Shown here piece after piece: positions 1 through 6,358 of a stretch of DNA of 6,607 nt; position 1 is the first letter of the stretch, and every line of letters begins with the position of its first letter. Source of the stretch: QHWK01 sp035315685 (GTDB lineage Bacteria > Acidobacteriota > Vicinamibacteria > Vicinamibacterales > CAVVIG01); contig DATFXR010000501.1 of NCBI GenBank assembly GCA_035315685.1, forward strand, positions 1 to 6,607. The letters are read 5' to 3'. Made by a program: the position numbers and the translations under genes. Below the pieces are notes generated by a model. The model was not told the origin of the DNA. It saw only the letters and a program-made list of their open reading frames with translations, and made no database searches.

Positions 1-149
1 CGGCCGCCGAACATCTTCATCACGCCGCCGAGCATGCCGGCGAGCTCGACCTTGGTTTTCTCGTCGGCTTTCACGTCAGCGCGAACCGAGTACGAGGAGA
101 ACAGCACCGCCGACAGCGTCAGCGCTGTAATCCATCTGGTACGAGTCAT
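1..149 (-). CDS. Small exported protein of unknown function (N-terminal part only)
   Basis: The first 49 codons are present before the gene leaves the window at its left edge. The protein begins MTRTRWITALTLSAVLFSS and continues to ...ADVKADEKTKVELAG. Residues 1-6 carry three positive charges (R3, R5 plus the N-terminus), residues 7-20 are hydrophobic and a VRA site near residue 24 suits signal peptidase I, so export is likely. The following segment is charged and then turns to Gly/Met-rich (GMLGGVMKMFGG). The ATG is chosen because a GAGGAG ribosome site lies 5 nt upstream, inside the end of the transporter gene, and the ATG overlaps that gene's TGA as ATGA. This points to translational coupling and co-expression with the transporter. 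I do not recognise the family with any certainty. The opening resembles small secreted acidobacterial hypotheticals I have a vague memory of, which is not evidence of function. Confidence 0.75.
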   Translation of the reverse strand, partial: MTRTRWITALTLSAVLFSSYSVRADVKADEKTKVELAGMLGGVMKMFGG

Positions 150-1321
150 ACGCTCTCCTCTGTGGGGGACCTCGATTGTACCCCGGCCAGGAACCAGGTG
201 ATCAGGAGCAGCGCCGGCGCCCAGACGAGGACGAGGCGCGAGAAACCCAATCGTTCGAAGAGGAAACCGCCAATCGCAGGTCCGCTGAGCAGGCCGACGC
301 CCCACGCCATGTTGTAAAGCCCGTACGCCACGCCGGACGAGGCCGCGCGGCTGAGCGACGTCGCCTCGCCCATATACGCGAGCGACGGCGTGATCATGAG
401 CGCCAGCGTCACGACGAGCGGCAGCTGGAGCGCCACCGCCGATACGAAGCTCCAGCTCTGGCCGGCGAGCGCCAGCGCGAACGAGGACAGCGACAACCCG
501 AGCATCATCATGCGGCGCGCACCCCAGCGATCGGCGAGATGGCCGACCGCCGGATGCAGGATCGCGCTCAGCATCGCGGCGATCCCGAACAGCAGGCCGA
601 TGCGTGCCGGTCCGACCGACAGGTTGGCGAGATGGAGCGCGAGCACCGGCTCCAGCATCGACATCGTCGCCGAGGCGATGACGACCGCGATCGTGCAGGC
701 GGCGACGGCGGGCACGCGCAGCACCGTCTTCAGCGGCACCGGCTCGTATTCGGCGTGAGCCGCCGGCAAATCGATCAACAGGAACGAGACGGCCGATGCG
801 ATCGCCAGTCCGGTGACGAAGAGAAACGGCAGGCGGATGCCGCCAAGCTCGTACAGCCAGCCGCCGATCGACGGCCCGATCATGAATGCGAAGCTCGTGC
901 CCGACATGACGAAGCCGGTGACGCGGCCGCGCTCGGCGATCGCGTAACGATCCGCGATCAACGCGAACCCGACAACCCAGGTGATCGCGTCGGCCGCGCC
1001 CTGGACCAGCCGCGCGACGAAGAGCATCGGCAGCGAAGTCGCGAAGGCGAAGAACAACGTCGCGGCGGCGAGCGCCACCAGACCGCCGACCATCGGCAGG
1101 CGGCGACCGATGCGATCGGACACGGCACCCATCGGCACCGACACGGTCAGCAGCGTCACACCAAACGACGCGAATAGAAAGCCGATCATCGTCGGCGACG
1201 CACCGAGCCGGCGGCTCAAGTCGGGCAGCACCGGCACCGCAATCGAGTAGGCGGTGATGTCAGTGAAGCATGCGAAGGTGACGAGCGCCACCGCACACGC
1301 ACGCGACCGGCGTAGTGACAT
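146..1321 (-). CDS. MFS transporter, DHA1 family, vesicular-amine-transporter-like
   Basis: This is a 391-residue, mostly hydrophobic protein with a pattern that fits 12 membrane helices, probably a proton-coupled efflux pump in the inner membrane. Visible motifs, numbered from the ATG at 1321: D21 in helix 1; motif A in loop 2-3, G65-AVSDRIGRR; motif B R104-LVQG; motif C ending GP-SIGG (149-154) in helix 5, typical of drug/H+ antiporters; a second motif A, GHLADRWGARR (260-270); and a second GP-AIGG (347-352). The MLEP at 222-225, near the start of the second half, and the ERGR...GPSIGGWLYE stretch resemble eukaryotic SLC18 (VMAT/VAChT) proteins. The substrate cannot be read from sequence. 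The reading frame extends 16 codons further upstream to a TTG at 1369, but that extension is translated from the CACGAAG repeat, so the internal ATG is preferred; its ribosome site is weak (GGGA, 9-nt spacer). It lies downstream of glgB in the same direction and overlaps the next gene by 4 nt. Confidence 0.9.
   Translation of the reverse strand: MSLRRSRACAVALVTFACFTDITAYSIAVPVLPDLSRRLGASPTMIGFLFASFGVTLLTVSVPMGAVSDRIGRRLPMVGGLVALAAATLFFAFATSLPMLFVARLVQGAADAITWVVGFALIADRYAIAERGRVTGFVMSGTSFAFMIGPSIGGWLYELGGIRLPFLFVTGLAIASAVSFLLIDLPAAHAEYEPVPLKTVLRVPAVAACTIAVVIASATMSMLEPVLALHLANLSVGPARIGLLFGIAAMLSAILHPAVGHLADRWGARRMMMLGLSLSSFALALAGQSWSFVSAVALQLPLVVTLALMITPSLAYMGEATSLSRAASSGVAYGLYNMAWGVGLLSGPAIGGFLFERLGFSRLVLVWAPALLLITWFLAGVQSRSPTEESV
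150..160 (-). promoter_or_regulatory. Shine-Dalgarno site inside the transporter 3' end
   Basis: On the minus strand the GAGGAG at 155-160 is followed by a 5-nt spacer and ATG at 149-147. The same bases encode the last residues (E-E-S-V) of the transporter, so the downstream gene's ribosome site is embedded in the upstream coding sequence. With the ATGA overlap this is a standard arrangement for coupled translation. Confidence 0.7.
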
Positions 1322-1333
1322 CAGAGCAAATCC

Positions 1334-1421
1334 CACGAAGGCACGAAGACACGAAGGTACACGAAGCAATCATGTCGTACAGAGAAGAAAGAGATTTTCC
1401 TCGCCTCTTCGTGTCTTCGTG
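1334..1421. repeat. Period-8 CACGAAG repeat with inverted arms
   Basis: Four copies of CACGAAG start at 1334, 1342, 1350 and 1360. Two inverted copies, CTTCGTG, start at 1407 and 1415. CACGAAGACACGAAG at 1342-1356 is the exact reverse complement of 1407-1421, giving a 15-bp perfect stem with a 50-nt spacer. The array starts 4 nt beyond the glgB stop codon and ends 12 bp before the transporter's preferred ATG, so on a glgB-transporter transcript it would fold as a long hairpin between the two genes. No run of T follows the stem, so it does not look like a simple intrinsic terminator. It may be a repeated element, an mRNA-processing or stabilising hairpin, or a protein-binding array. Confidence 0.85.
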
Positions 1422-1425
1422 AGAG

Positions 1426-3624
1426 CTAACGCCGCTTGAGCAGCAGGCAGCCGAGCGGCGGGACGACGAGGCGCAGCGACTGATCGAAGCCGTGCGCGGC
1501 GATCGGCTCGGTCGTGAGGCCGCCGCCGTTACCGACATTGGCGCCGCCGTAGACGGCAGCGTCGCTGTTCAGCAGTTCGGCGTACCAGCCGGGCTCGGGC
1601 ACGCCGATGCGGTACTCGATGCGCGCCACCGGCGTGAAATTGAACACCATTACGACGAAGTCGTCCGCCGACTTCGCATAGCGGACCATCGACACGACGC
1701 TGTTCTCGTTGTCGTTGCAGTCGATCCACCGGAAGCCGGCCGGATCGAAGTCCAGTTCATGGAGCGCCGGTTCGGTGTGGTAATGCCAGTTGAGCGCCTG
1801 GATGTAGTTGCGCAGCCCGGCGTGGGCCTCGTCGTCGAGCAGCTGCCAGTCGAGGCTGCCATCGTGATTCCACTCACGCCACTGCCCGAACTCACCGCCC
1901 ATGAACAGCAGCTTCTTTCCCGGATGACCGTACATGTAGCCGTAGAGCGTCCGCAGCGACGCGCGCTTCTGCCATGCATCGCCACGCATCTTGTTGATGA
2001 GCGATCCCTTGCCGTGCACGACTTCATCATGGGAGAAGGGCAGGATGTAATTCTCCGTGTGCATGTAGAGGGCCGTGAAGGTGACGAGGTTGTGGTGCCA
2101 GCGGCGGTGGATCGGGTCCTCGCGCATGTACTGCAGCATGTCGTGCATCCACCCCATGTTCCACTTGTAGGTGAAGCCTAGCCCGCCCAGATGCACGGGC
2201 CGGCTCACCCCGGGAAACGCCGTCGATTCCTCCGCGGCGGTCAGGGTGCCGGGATGCGCCGCATGCGTGAGGCTGTTCAGCTCCTGCAGGAAGCTGATCG
2301 CCTCGAGGTTCTCGCGGCCGCCGAACCTGTTCGGAATCCACTGGCCATGCTGGCGTGAGTAATCGAGATACAGCATCGACGCGACGGCGTCCACGCGCAG
2401 GCCGTCGACGTGGTACTCCTCGAGCCAGAACAGCGCGTTCGACAACAGAAAGTTGCGGACCTCGTTGCGGCCGTAGTTGAAAATCAGCGTGCCCCAGTCC
2501 TGGTGCTCACCCTGCCGCGGATCCTCGTGCTCGAACAGCGCCGTGCCGTCGAATCGCGCCAGACCATGCGCGTCCTTCGGGAAGTGCCCCGGCACCCAGT
2601 CGAGGATGACGCCGAGACCGGCGCGGTGCGCCGCGTCCACGAAGAACTTGAAGTCCTCCGGCGGACCAAACCGCGAGGTCGGCGCGAAAAAGCCGAGCAC
2701 CTGGTAGCCCCAGGATCCGGAGAACGGATGTTCCATCACCGGCAGCAGCTCGAGGTGCGTGAACCCGAGGCCCTTCACGTACGGAATCAGCCGATCGGCG
2801 AGCTCGCGGTAGCCGAGGAACCGTCCGCCGTCGTCCGCCGTGCGCGCCCACGATCCGAGATGCGTCTCGTAGATCGCCATCGGGCGATTCAGCCACGCGC
2901 CCGCGGACGCGCGCGCCGTCATCCATTCGCCGTCGCCCCACTGATAGCGGGAGATGTCGCGCACGATTGCCGCCGCCTTCGGCGGCACCTCGAAAGCGAG
3001 CGCGAACGGATCGGTCTTCACCAGAATCGAGCCGCCTTTCGCCCGGATCTCGTACTTGTACTTCTCCCCCTCGCGCAGGCCGGGAATGAAGATTTCCCAG
3101 ATGCCGCCCGGCGTCAGATGCCGCAGCGGCGTCACGCGTCCATCCCACGCGTTGAAGTCGCCGACCACGCTGACCCGCTCGGCGTTGGGCGCCCAGACGG
3201 CGAAGTGCACGCCGCGTGTGCCGCCGAAATCGATCAGGTGCGACCCGAGTTTCTCGAACATGCGATGGTGCGTGCCCTCGCCGAGCAGATGCAGATCGAA
3301 GTCGGTGAGCACGCGCCCGTACCGGTACGGATCGTCGATCTCGACCGTGTGCCCGCCGGGACACGTGACGCGCAGCCGGTAGTCGGGCCGCGGCTCGTCC
3401 ACGCGCACCTGGTACAGTCCCGTCGGGTGGCGCCGTTCCATCGGCCGCACGGCGCCGCTCGCAATCAGACGCAGATCGACACGCTCGGCGGCCGGATAAA
3501 ACGCGCGGACGACCGACGCGGTGCCTTCGGCGTGCGGGCCGAGCAACGAAAACGGGTCGCGGTGCGAGCCGGCGATCAGTGCGGCAATCGCGGTGTCGAT
3601 CGAGCGCGCGCGGCTCACGGCCAT
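1426..3624 (-). CDS. glgB: 1,4-alpha-glucan branching enzyme (GlgB, GH13)
   Basis: GlgB cuts alpha-1,4-glucan chains and rejoins the piece through an alpha-1,6 bond, making branches in cytoplasmic glycogen. The 732 residues match the full-length E. coli-type enzyme (about 728) end to end: an N-terminal region with DPFSLLGPH (23-31), a CBM48 module around 135-225 (FAVWAPNAERVSVVGDFNAW), then the GH13 barrel and a C-terminal beta domain (NFTPV, GGANVGNGG). Active-site residues are intact: D342 and H347 in DWVPGHF, R410 and nucleophile D412 in DGLRVDAVASM, acid/base E465 in AAEEST, and H532-D533 in SHDEVVHGK. The ATG at 3624 is chosen because the protein then begins like E. coli GlgB (ALIAG..DPFS.LG) and AGGA sits 8 nt upstream. 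A GTG at 3696 would add 24 residues translated from a repeat element. No glgA, glgC or glgX is in view. It is divergent from the amidase gene and may be co-transcribed with the transporter 104 nt downstream. Confidence 0.98.
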   Translation of the reverse strand: MAVSRARSIDTAIAALIAGSHRDPFSLLGPHAEGTASVVRAFYPAAERVDLRLIASGAVRPMERRHPTGLYQVRVDEPRPDYRLRVTCPGGHTVEIDDPYRYGRVLTDFDLHLLGEGTHHRMFEKLGSHLIDFGGTRGVHFAVWAPNAERVSVVGDFNAWDGRVTPLRHLTPGGIWEIFIPGLREGEKYKYEIRAKGGSILVKTDPFALAFEVPPKAAAIVRDISRYQWGDGEWMTARASAGAWLNRPMAIYETHLGSWARTADDGGRFLGYRELADRLIPYVKGLGFTHLELLPVMEHPFSGSWGYQVLGFFAPTSRFGPPEDFKFFVDAAHRAGLGVILDWVPGHFPKDAHGLARFDGTALFEHEDPRQGEHQDWGTLIFNYGRNEVRNFLLSNALFWLEEYHVDGLRVDAVASMLYLDYSRQHGQWIPNRFGGRENLEAISFLQELNSLTHAAHPGTLTAAEESTAFPGVSRPVHLGGLGFTYKWNMGWMHDMLQYMREDPIHRRWHHNLVTFTALYMHTENYILPFSHDEVVHGKGSLINKMRGDAWQKRASLRTLYGYMYGHPGKKLLFMGGEFGQWREWNHDGSLDWQLLDDEAHAGLRNYIQALNWHYHTEPALHELDFDPAGFRWIDCNDNENSVVSMVRYAKSADDFVVMVFNFTPVARIEYRIGVPEPGWYAELLNSDAAVYGGANVGNGGGLTTEPIAAHGFDQSLRLVVPPLGCLLLKRR

Positions 3625-3637
3625 GGTGTGGATCCTA
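3625..3637 (-). promoter_or_regulatory. Ribosome binding site deciding the glgB start
   Basis: On the minus strand TAGGAT at 3637-3632 contains AGGA, followed by an 8-nt spacer and the ATG at 3624-3622. This supports the shorter GlgB over the GTG at 3696, which lies inside the neighbouring repeat element. Confidence 0.6.
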
Positions 3638-3654
3638 TCGAGTTGTGTTAGATC

Positions 3655-3731
3655 GTAGCGCGAAGGCTTCGGCCGAGCTGCGCCGAAGCCGGACACGACC
3701 GCAGACGGATCCGGCTAGAGCCGGACACTAC
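3655..3731. repeat. REP/BIME-like element: two GTAG-headed hairpins in opposite orientation
   Basis: The 120-bp gap between the divergent genes is largely one structured block. Its left end is GTAG (3655-3658) and its right end is CTAC (3728-3731), which is GTAG on the other strand. Hairpin 1 is GGCTTCGGC (3665-3673) with GCCGAAGCC (3682-3690), a perfect 9-bp stem with an 8-nt loop. Hairpin 2 is TCCGGCT (3710-3716) with AGCCGGA (3719-3725), 7-bp arms separated by 2 nt. AGCCGGACAC also occurs twice in direct orientation (3687-3696 and 3719-3728), 32 bp apart. A GTAG tetranucleotide beside a palindrome is the established signature of REP sequences mobilised by RAYT (TnpA-REP) transposases, and paired inverted REPs form a BIME. 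In this copy GTAG is 2 nt from the right hairpin, but 6 nt from the left one unless the alternative CGAAG-G-CTTCG pairing (3661-3671) is used. It ends 4 nt before the amidase ribosome site. It could instead be a regulator-binding region. Confidence 0.6.
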
Positions 3732-3744
3732 TGCCGAGGATCGC

Positions 3745-5601
3745 ATGCACAAACCCGTTGGCCGCATCGCCCGTCGCCGTTTCTTGAAAACCGTCCCGGC
3801 CGCCGTCGCCGCGAGCGTCACGATTCCCGCGGCCGTCATCGCCCAGCGCGGCGGCGCGCCGCCGAAGTTCGGCAAGGACGTCTTGAAATGCGCGGAACAG
3901 ATTGACGGGCTTCATTTCACCGACGCCGAGGAAGAAATGGCGCTGGGCGGCGTCAGCCGCAATCTCGACAGCTACGATGAGATCCGCAAGCTCGACATAC
4001 CGCTGGACACCGAGCCGTCCATCACCTTCCGTCCGTACCTTCCCGGCAAGCAACCTGCGGGCCGCGCGGCGCGCAACGCGAAGCTTGCCGTGGCGAAGCC
4101 GGCGCGCGTGCAGGTCACCGCCAACCTCGAGGATCTCGCCTTCGAGCCGATCACGGTCCTCGCCTCGCTCGTCGAGAGCCGGCGCGTCACCTCGACCGAT
4201 CTCACCAGCATGTATCTCGGCCGATTGAAACGCTACGGCGATCGCCTCCACTGCGTGGTCACACTCACCGAGGAGCTCGCGCGCGCGCAGGCGGCGGCGG
4301 CCGACAAGGAGCTCAAAGCCGGCAAGTATCGCGGGCCGCTCCACGGCATTCCGTTCGGCCTGAAAGATCTGTTCGACACGAAAGGGATCAGAACGACGTG
4401 GGGCGCGAAGCCGTACGAGAACCGGGTTGCCGGGGTGGACGCCACCGTCGTCGAGCGGCTGCGCGATGCCGGCGGCGTGCTGGTCGCGAAGCTGTCGATG
4501 GGCGCGCTGGCGCAGGGCGGCGTGTGGTTCGGCGGCTCGACGCGCAACCCGTGGTCGCCCGACAACAGTTCGAGCGGATCGTCGGCGGGTCCTGGCGCGG
4601 CGACCTCCGCCGGACTGGTCGCGTTCGCGATCGGCACCGAAACGCGCGGCTCGATCATCTCGCCTTCGTCAACCTGCGGGGTCGTCGGACTGCGGCCGAC
4701 CTACGGCCGCGTCAGCCGCTATGGCGCGATGGCGCTCAGCTGGACGATGGACAAGATCGGGCCGATGTGCCGGAGCGTCGAGGACTGCGCGATCGTGTTC
4801 AACGCAATCTACGGAAGCGATGGGCGCGACGAAACGGTCGTCGATGCGCCGTTCACCTGGAATCCGGACGTGCCGCTGTCGAGCCTCAGGATCGGATTCC
4901 TCGCCAACGAGTTCGAGCCGAACCCCGGCTTCGGCGGTGGCGGCGGCGGAAGGGGCGCGGCAAATCCCGAAGATGCGCGACGGCGATCGGAGGAACGCAG
5001 CAAAGCGTTGAAGGAAGCGATCGACGTGCTCCGCGCCGCGGGTGCAAGGCTCGACCCGATCACGCTGCCGGAGTTTCCGACCAACGCGCTCGGGTTCATC
5101 TTGAGCGCTGAAGCTGCCGCGGCGTTCGACGATCTGACGCGCGGCAAAGGGATCGATGAGCTGACGGAACAGGGCGCCAACGCGTGGCCGAACACGTTCC
5201 GCACGTCACGATTCATCCCGGCGGTCGAGTACATCCGCGCCCAGCGCGCACGCACGCTGCTCAATCGCCAGATGGACGCGCTGATGGCGAAATACGACGT
5301 GTTCCTGTCGCCGAGCGGCGGCGCAAGCCTGGCCATCACGAACCTCACGGGCCATCCCGCGGTCTGTCTGAAGGCGGGCTTCGTCGACGGACTGCCGCAG
5401 GCGCTGATGATTACCGGCCGCCTGTACGACGAGGCCACCGTGCTGCGAGTCGCGCTCGCCTACGAACGCGCGACGAAATGGCACACGATGCATCCGCAGC
5501 TCGATGAGAACCTGAAACGGATGAAGACGGAGGCTGCCAATGGTCAGGTGGGTCGGACTGTCTCCCTCGAAGAGGTCACCGCCATTGCATTCGACTGGTA
5601 A
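3745..5601 (+). CDS. Tat-exported amidase-signature (AS) family hydrolase
   Basis: The 618-residue protein belongs to the amidase-signature family (GatA/FAAH fold), which hydrolyses amide bonds with a Ser-cisSer-Lys triad. The N-terminus has a twin-arginine motif, RRRFLK at 10-15, a hydrophobic stretch (17-33) and a likely cleavage after VIA (31-33), so the folded enzyme is probably exported. Residues 40-130 are an extra N-terminal segment that GatA lacks. The AS domain follows: catalytic K207 in PFGLKDLFDTKG, cis-Ser S279 in SSSGSSAG, nucleophile S303 in TETRGSIISPSS, then CGVVGLRPTYGRVSRYG (311-327). The S279-S303 distance of 24 equals that between S217 and S241 of FAAH. The usual Arg after GSI is Ile here, and the GGSSGG loop is SSSGSSAG. 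A Gly-rich insert lies at 395-405. The C-terminal part has TNLTGHPAV (532-540). The ATG has GAGGA (3736-3740) 4 nt upstream. It is unlikely to be GatA itself, given export and length. Substrate unknown. Residues 600-605 are encoded by a repeat arm. Confidence 0.93.
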   Translation: MHKPVGRIARRRFLKTVPAAVAASVTIPAAVIAQRGGAPPKFGKDVLKCAEQIDGLHFTDAEEEMALGGVSRNLDSYDEIRKLDIPLDTEPSITFRPYLPGKQPAGRAARNAKLAVAKPARVQVTANLEDLAFEPITVLASLVESRRVTSTDLTSMYLGRLKRYGDRLHCVVTLTEELARAQAAAADKELKAGKYRGPLHGIPFGLKDLFDTKGIRTTWGAKPYENRVAGVDATVVERLRDAGGVLVAKLSMGALAQGGVWFGGSTRNPWSPDNSSSGSSAGPGAATSAGLVAFAIGTETRGSIISPSSTCGVVGLRPTYGRVSRYGAMALSWTMDKIGPMCRSVEDCAIVFNAIYGSDGRDETVVDAPFTWNPDVPLSSLRIGFLANEFEPNPGFGGGGGGRGAANPEDARRRSEERSKALKEAIDVLRAAGARLDPITLPEFPTNALGFILSAEAAAAFDDLTRGKGIDELTEQGANAWPNTFRTSRFIPAVEYIRAQRARTLLNRQMDALMAKYDVFLSPSGGASLAITNLTGHPAVCLKAGFVDGLPQALMITGRLYDEATVLRVALAYERATKWHTMHPQLDENLKRMKTEAANGQVGRTVSLEEVTAIAFDW

Positions 5602-5694
5602 CTGCATGTGAATGGGTGCGGATGTCGCGTCCGCACCCACCCTGTTCGACTATCAATCCGTCCGACCTACCTGACCCACCTGGCCTGCCCGGCC
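5542..5694. repeat. Period-9 repeat with inverted arms spanning the amidase 3' end
   Basis: On the right, four imperfect 9-mers run head to tail: CGTCCGACC (5659), TACCTGACC (5668), CACCTGGCC (5677) and TGCCCGGCC (5686), consensus YRYCYGRCC. On the left, inside the amidase coding sequence, two inverted units, GGTCAGGTG (5542) and GGTCGGACT (5551), are in tandem. Arm 5542-5558 pairs with 5660-5676 at 16 of 17 positions, and the single mismatch would be a G-U wobble in plus-strand RNA. The 101-nt region between the arms contains the smaller terminator-like hairpin. The array ends 22 nt before the last codon of the convergent cyclophilin gene, so it may serve as a shared 3' end for both transcripts. 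Confidence 0.75.
5613..5639. terminator. Hairpin between convergent genes, possible bidirectional terminator
   Basis: TGGGTGCGGA (5613-5622) and TCCGCACCCA (5630-5639) form a perfect 10-bp stem with a 7-nt loop, beginning 11 nt after the amidase TAA and 77 nt beyond the cyclophilin stop. The stem is strong and well placed, but neither side has a run of T, so it is not a textbook intrinsic terminator. It may act with Rho or protect RNA 3' ends. Confidence 0.6.
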
Positions 5695-5716
5695 CACGCG
5701 CGAAGCGCGCCCGGTC

Positions 5717-6334
5717 TCACTTCTGAATCGACGCGGTCTTCACGTAGTCCAGCTTGGGGAACTCCGCATTGAGGTACTTGTTACCGTCCGACTGGATGCT
5801 GCCCTGATTCGGTTTTTCGCCGTACTGCGACGTGATCTTCTCGACGTTCTCCATGCCGCTGACCACCTGGCCGAACGGCGCGAAGCGCTGCGAGTCGAGG
5901 AACGCGTTGTCCTTGAAGTTGATGAAGATCTGCGTCGAGCGGGAGTTTGGTGCCGACGTCTGCGCGAACGTGACGTAGCCCTTCTTGTTGCTCTCCTTCA
6001 CCGGATCGTCCTTGATCGACGTTTTGAATTTCGCCTGCACCGCCGGATCGCCGGCGATCCCGAATTGCACCATGAAGTTCGGCACGACCCGGAAGAAGCG
6101 TGCCTCGTTGTAGAAGTTGTTCTTCACGAGCGTGTAGAAATGGTCGGCGGCATTTGGCGCCCACGCGCGATGGACCTCGACGACAAACGGACCGACGCTC
6201 GCATCGAACCTGACCTTGAAGGTGTCGGGCGCCTTCTCATCCTGGCCCGCCTGTCCGGCATACACCGTCAGTCCCGCGGCCGCCACGCACAGGACCGCGG
6301 CCACAGCGCCAATCGTTCTCGCACGCATCTTCAT
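5717..6334 (-). CDS. Exported cyclophilin-type peptidyl-prolyl cis-trans isomerase
   Basis: This 205-residue cyclophilin catalyses cis-trans isomerisation of X-Pro bonds, most likely in the periplasm during protein folding. Residues 1-26 form a signal peptide: MKMRAR, a hydrophobic core, and a likely cleavage after VYA (24-26). The cyclophilin domain runs from about 38 to 170. Residues matching the human CypA active site are visible: R82, F87, M88 and Q90 in FFRVVPNFMVQFG (CypA R55, F60, M61, Q63), and Q135 and F137 in STQIFINF (CypA Q111, F113). The position of CypA W121 is F145 in NAFLDSQRFAPFG, as in bacterial PpiA-type enzymes, which predicts weak cyclosporin A binding. The C-terminal tail (GSIQSDGNKYLNAEFPKLDYVK) follows the domain and seems typical of one bacterial subgroup. 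The ATG at 6334 has AAGGAG with a 5-nt spacer; an ATG two codons later is less well spaced. It lies 116 nt downstream of the phzF-like gene in the same direction, with a hairpin-forming repeat between. Confidence 0.95.
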   Translation of the reverse strand: MKMRARTIGAVAAVLCVAAAGLTVYAGQAGQDEKAPDTFKVRFDASVGPFVVEVHRAWAPNAADHFYTLVKNNFYNEARFFRVVPNFMVQFGIAGDPAVQAKFKTSIKDDPVKESNKKGYVTFAQTSAPNSRSTQIFINFKDNAFLDSQRFAPFGQVVSGMENVEKITSQYGEKPNQGSIQSDGNKYLNAEFPKLDYVKTASIQK

Positions 6335-6345
6335 ATCAGCTCCTT
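6335..6345 (-). promoter_or_regulatory. Ribosome binding site of the cyclophilin gene
   Basis: AAGGAG at 6345-6340 on the minus strand, 5 nt before the ATG at 6334, is a near-consensus Shine-Dalgarno site. It lies 13 bp beyond the end of the period-7 repeat array, so folding of that array in the leader RNA could in principle affect access to it. Confidence 0.75.
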
Positions 6346-6358
6346 GTGCATTTCCGTC

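Noticed and set aside
176..1177. Long open frame (333 codons) on the plus strand opposite the transporter
   Set aside because: Its product is dominated by Arg, Asp, Gln and His, as expected from the complement of GC-rich transporter codons, while the minus strand has clear MFS motifs.
2410..3651. Long open frame (413 codons) on the plus strand opposite glgB
   Set aside because: It has no recognisable domain and biased composition, and GlgB on the other strand is complete with all catalytic residues.
3637..3744. Sigma-70 promoters for glgB and the amidase
   Set aside because: TACGAT on the minus strand near 3657 resembles a -10 box, but there is no acceptable -35 at 16-18 bp, and no convincing pair was found for the plus strand.
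3625..3744. Riboswitch or other structured leader RNA upstream of glgB or the amidase
   Set aside because: The hairpins are explained by the GTAG-flanked repeat, and no known riboswitch core is visible.
4398..5111. Second long plus-strand frame inside the amidase gene
   Set aside because: It is a low-complexity Arg-rich shadow of the amidase frame, which has an intact catalytic triad.
6283..6334. Lipoprotein signal (lipobox Cys) in the cyclophilin
   Set aside because: C16 lies within the hydrophobic core and is preceded by A-V-L, which does not fit the L-[AST]-[GA]-C pattern; a type I site at VYA fits better.
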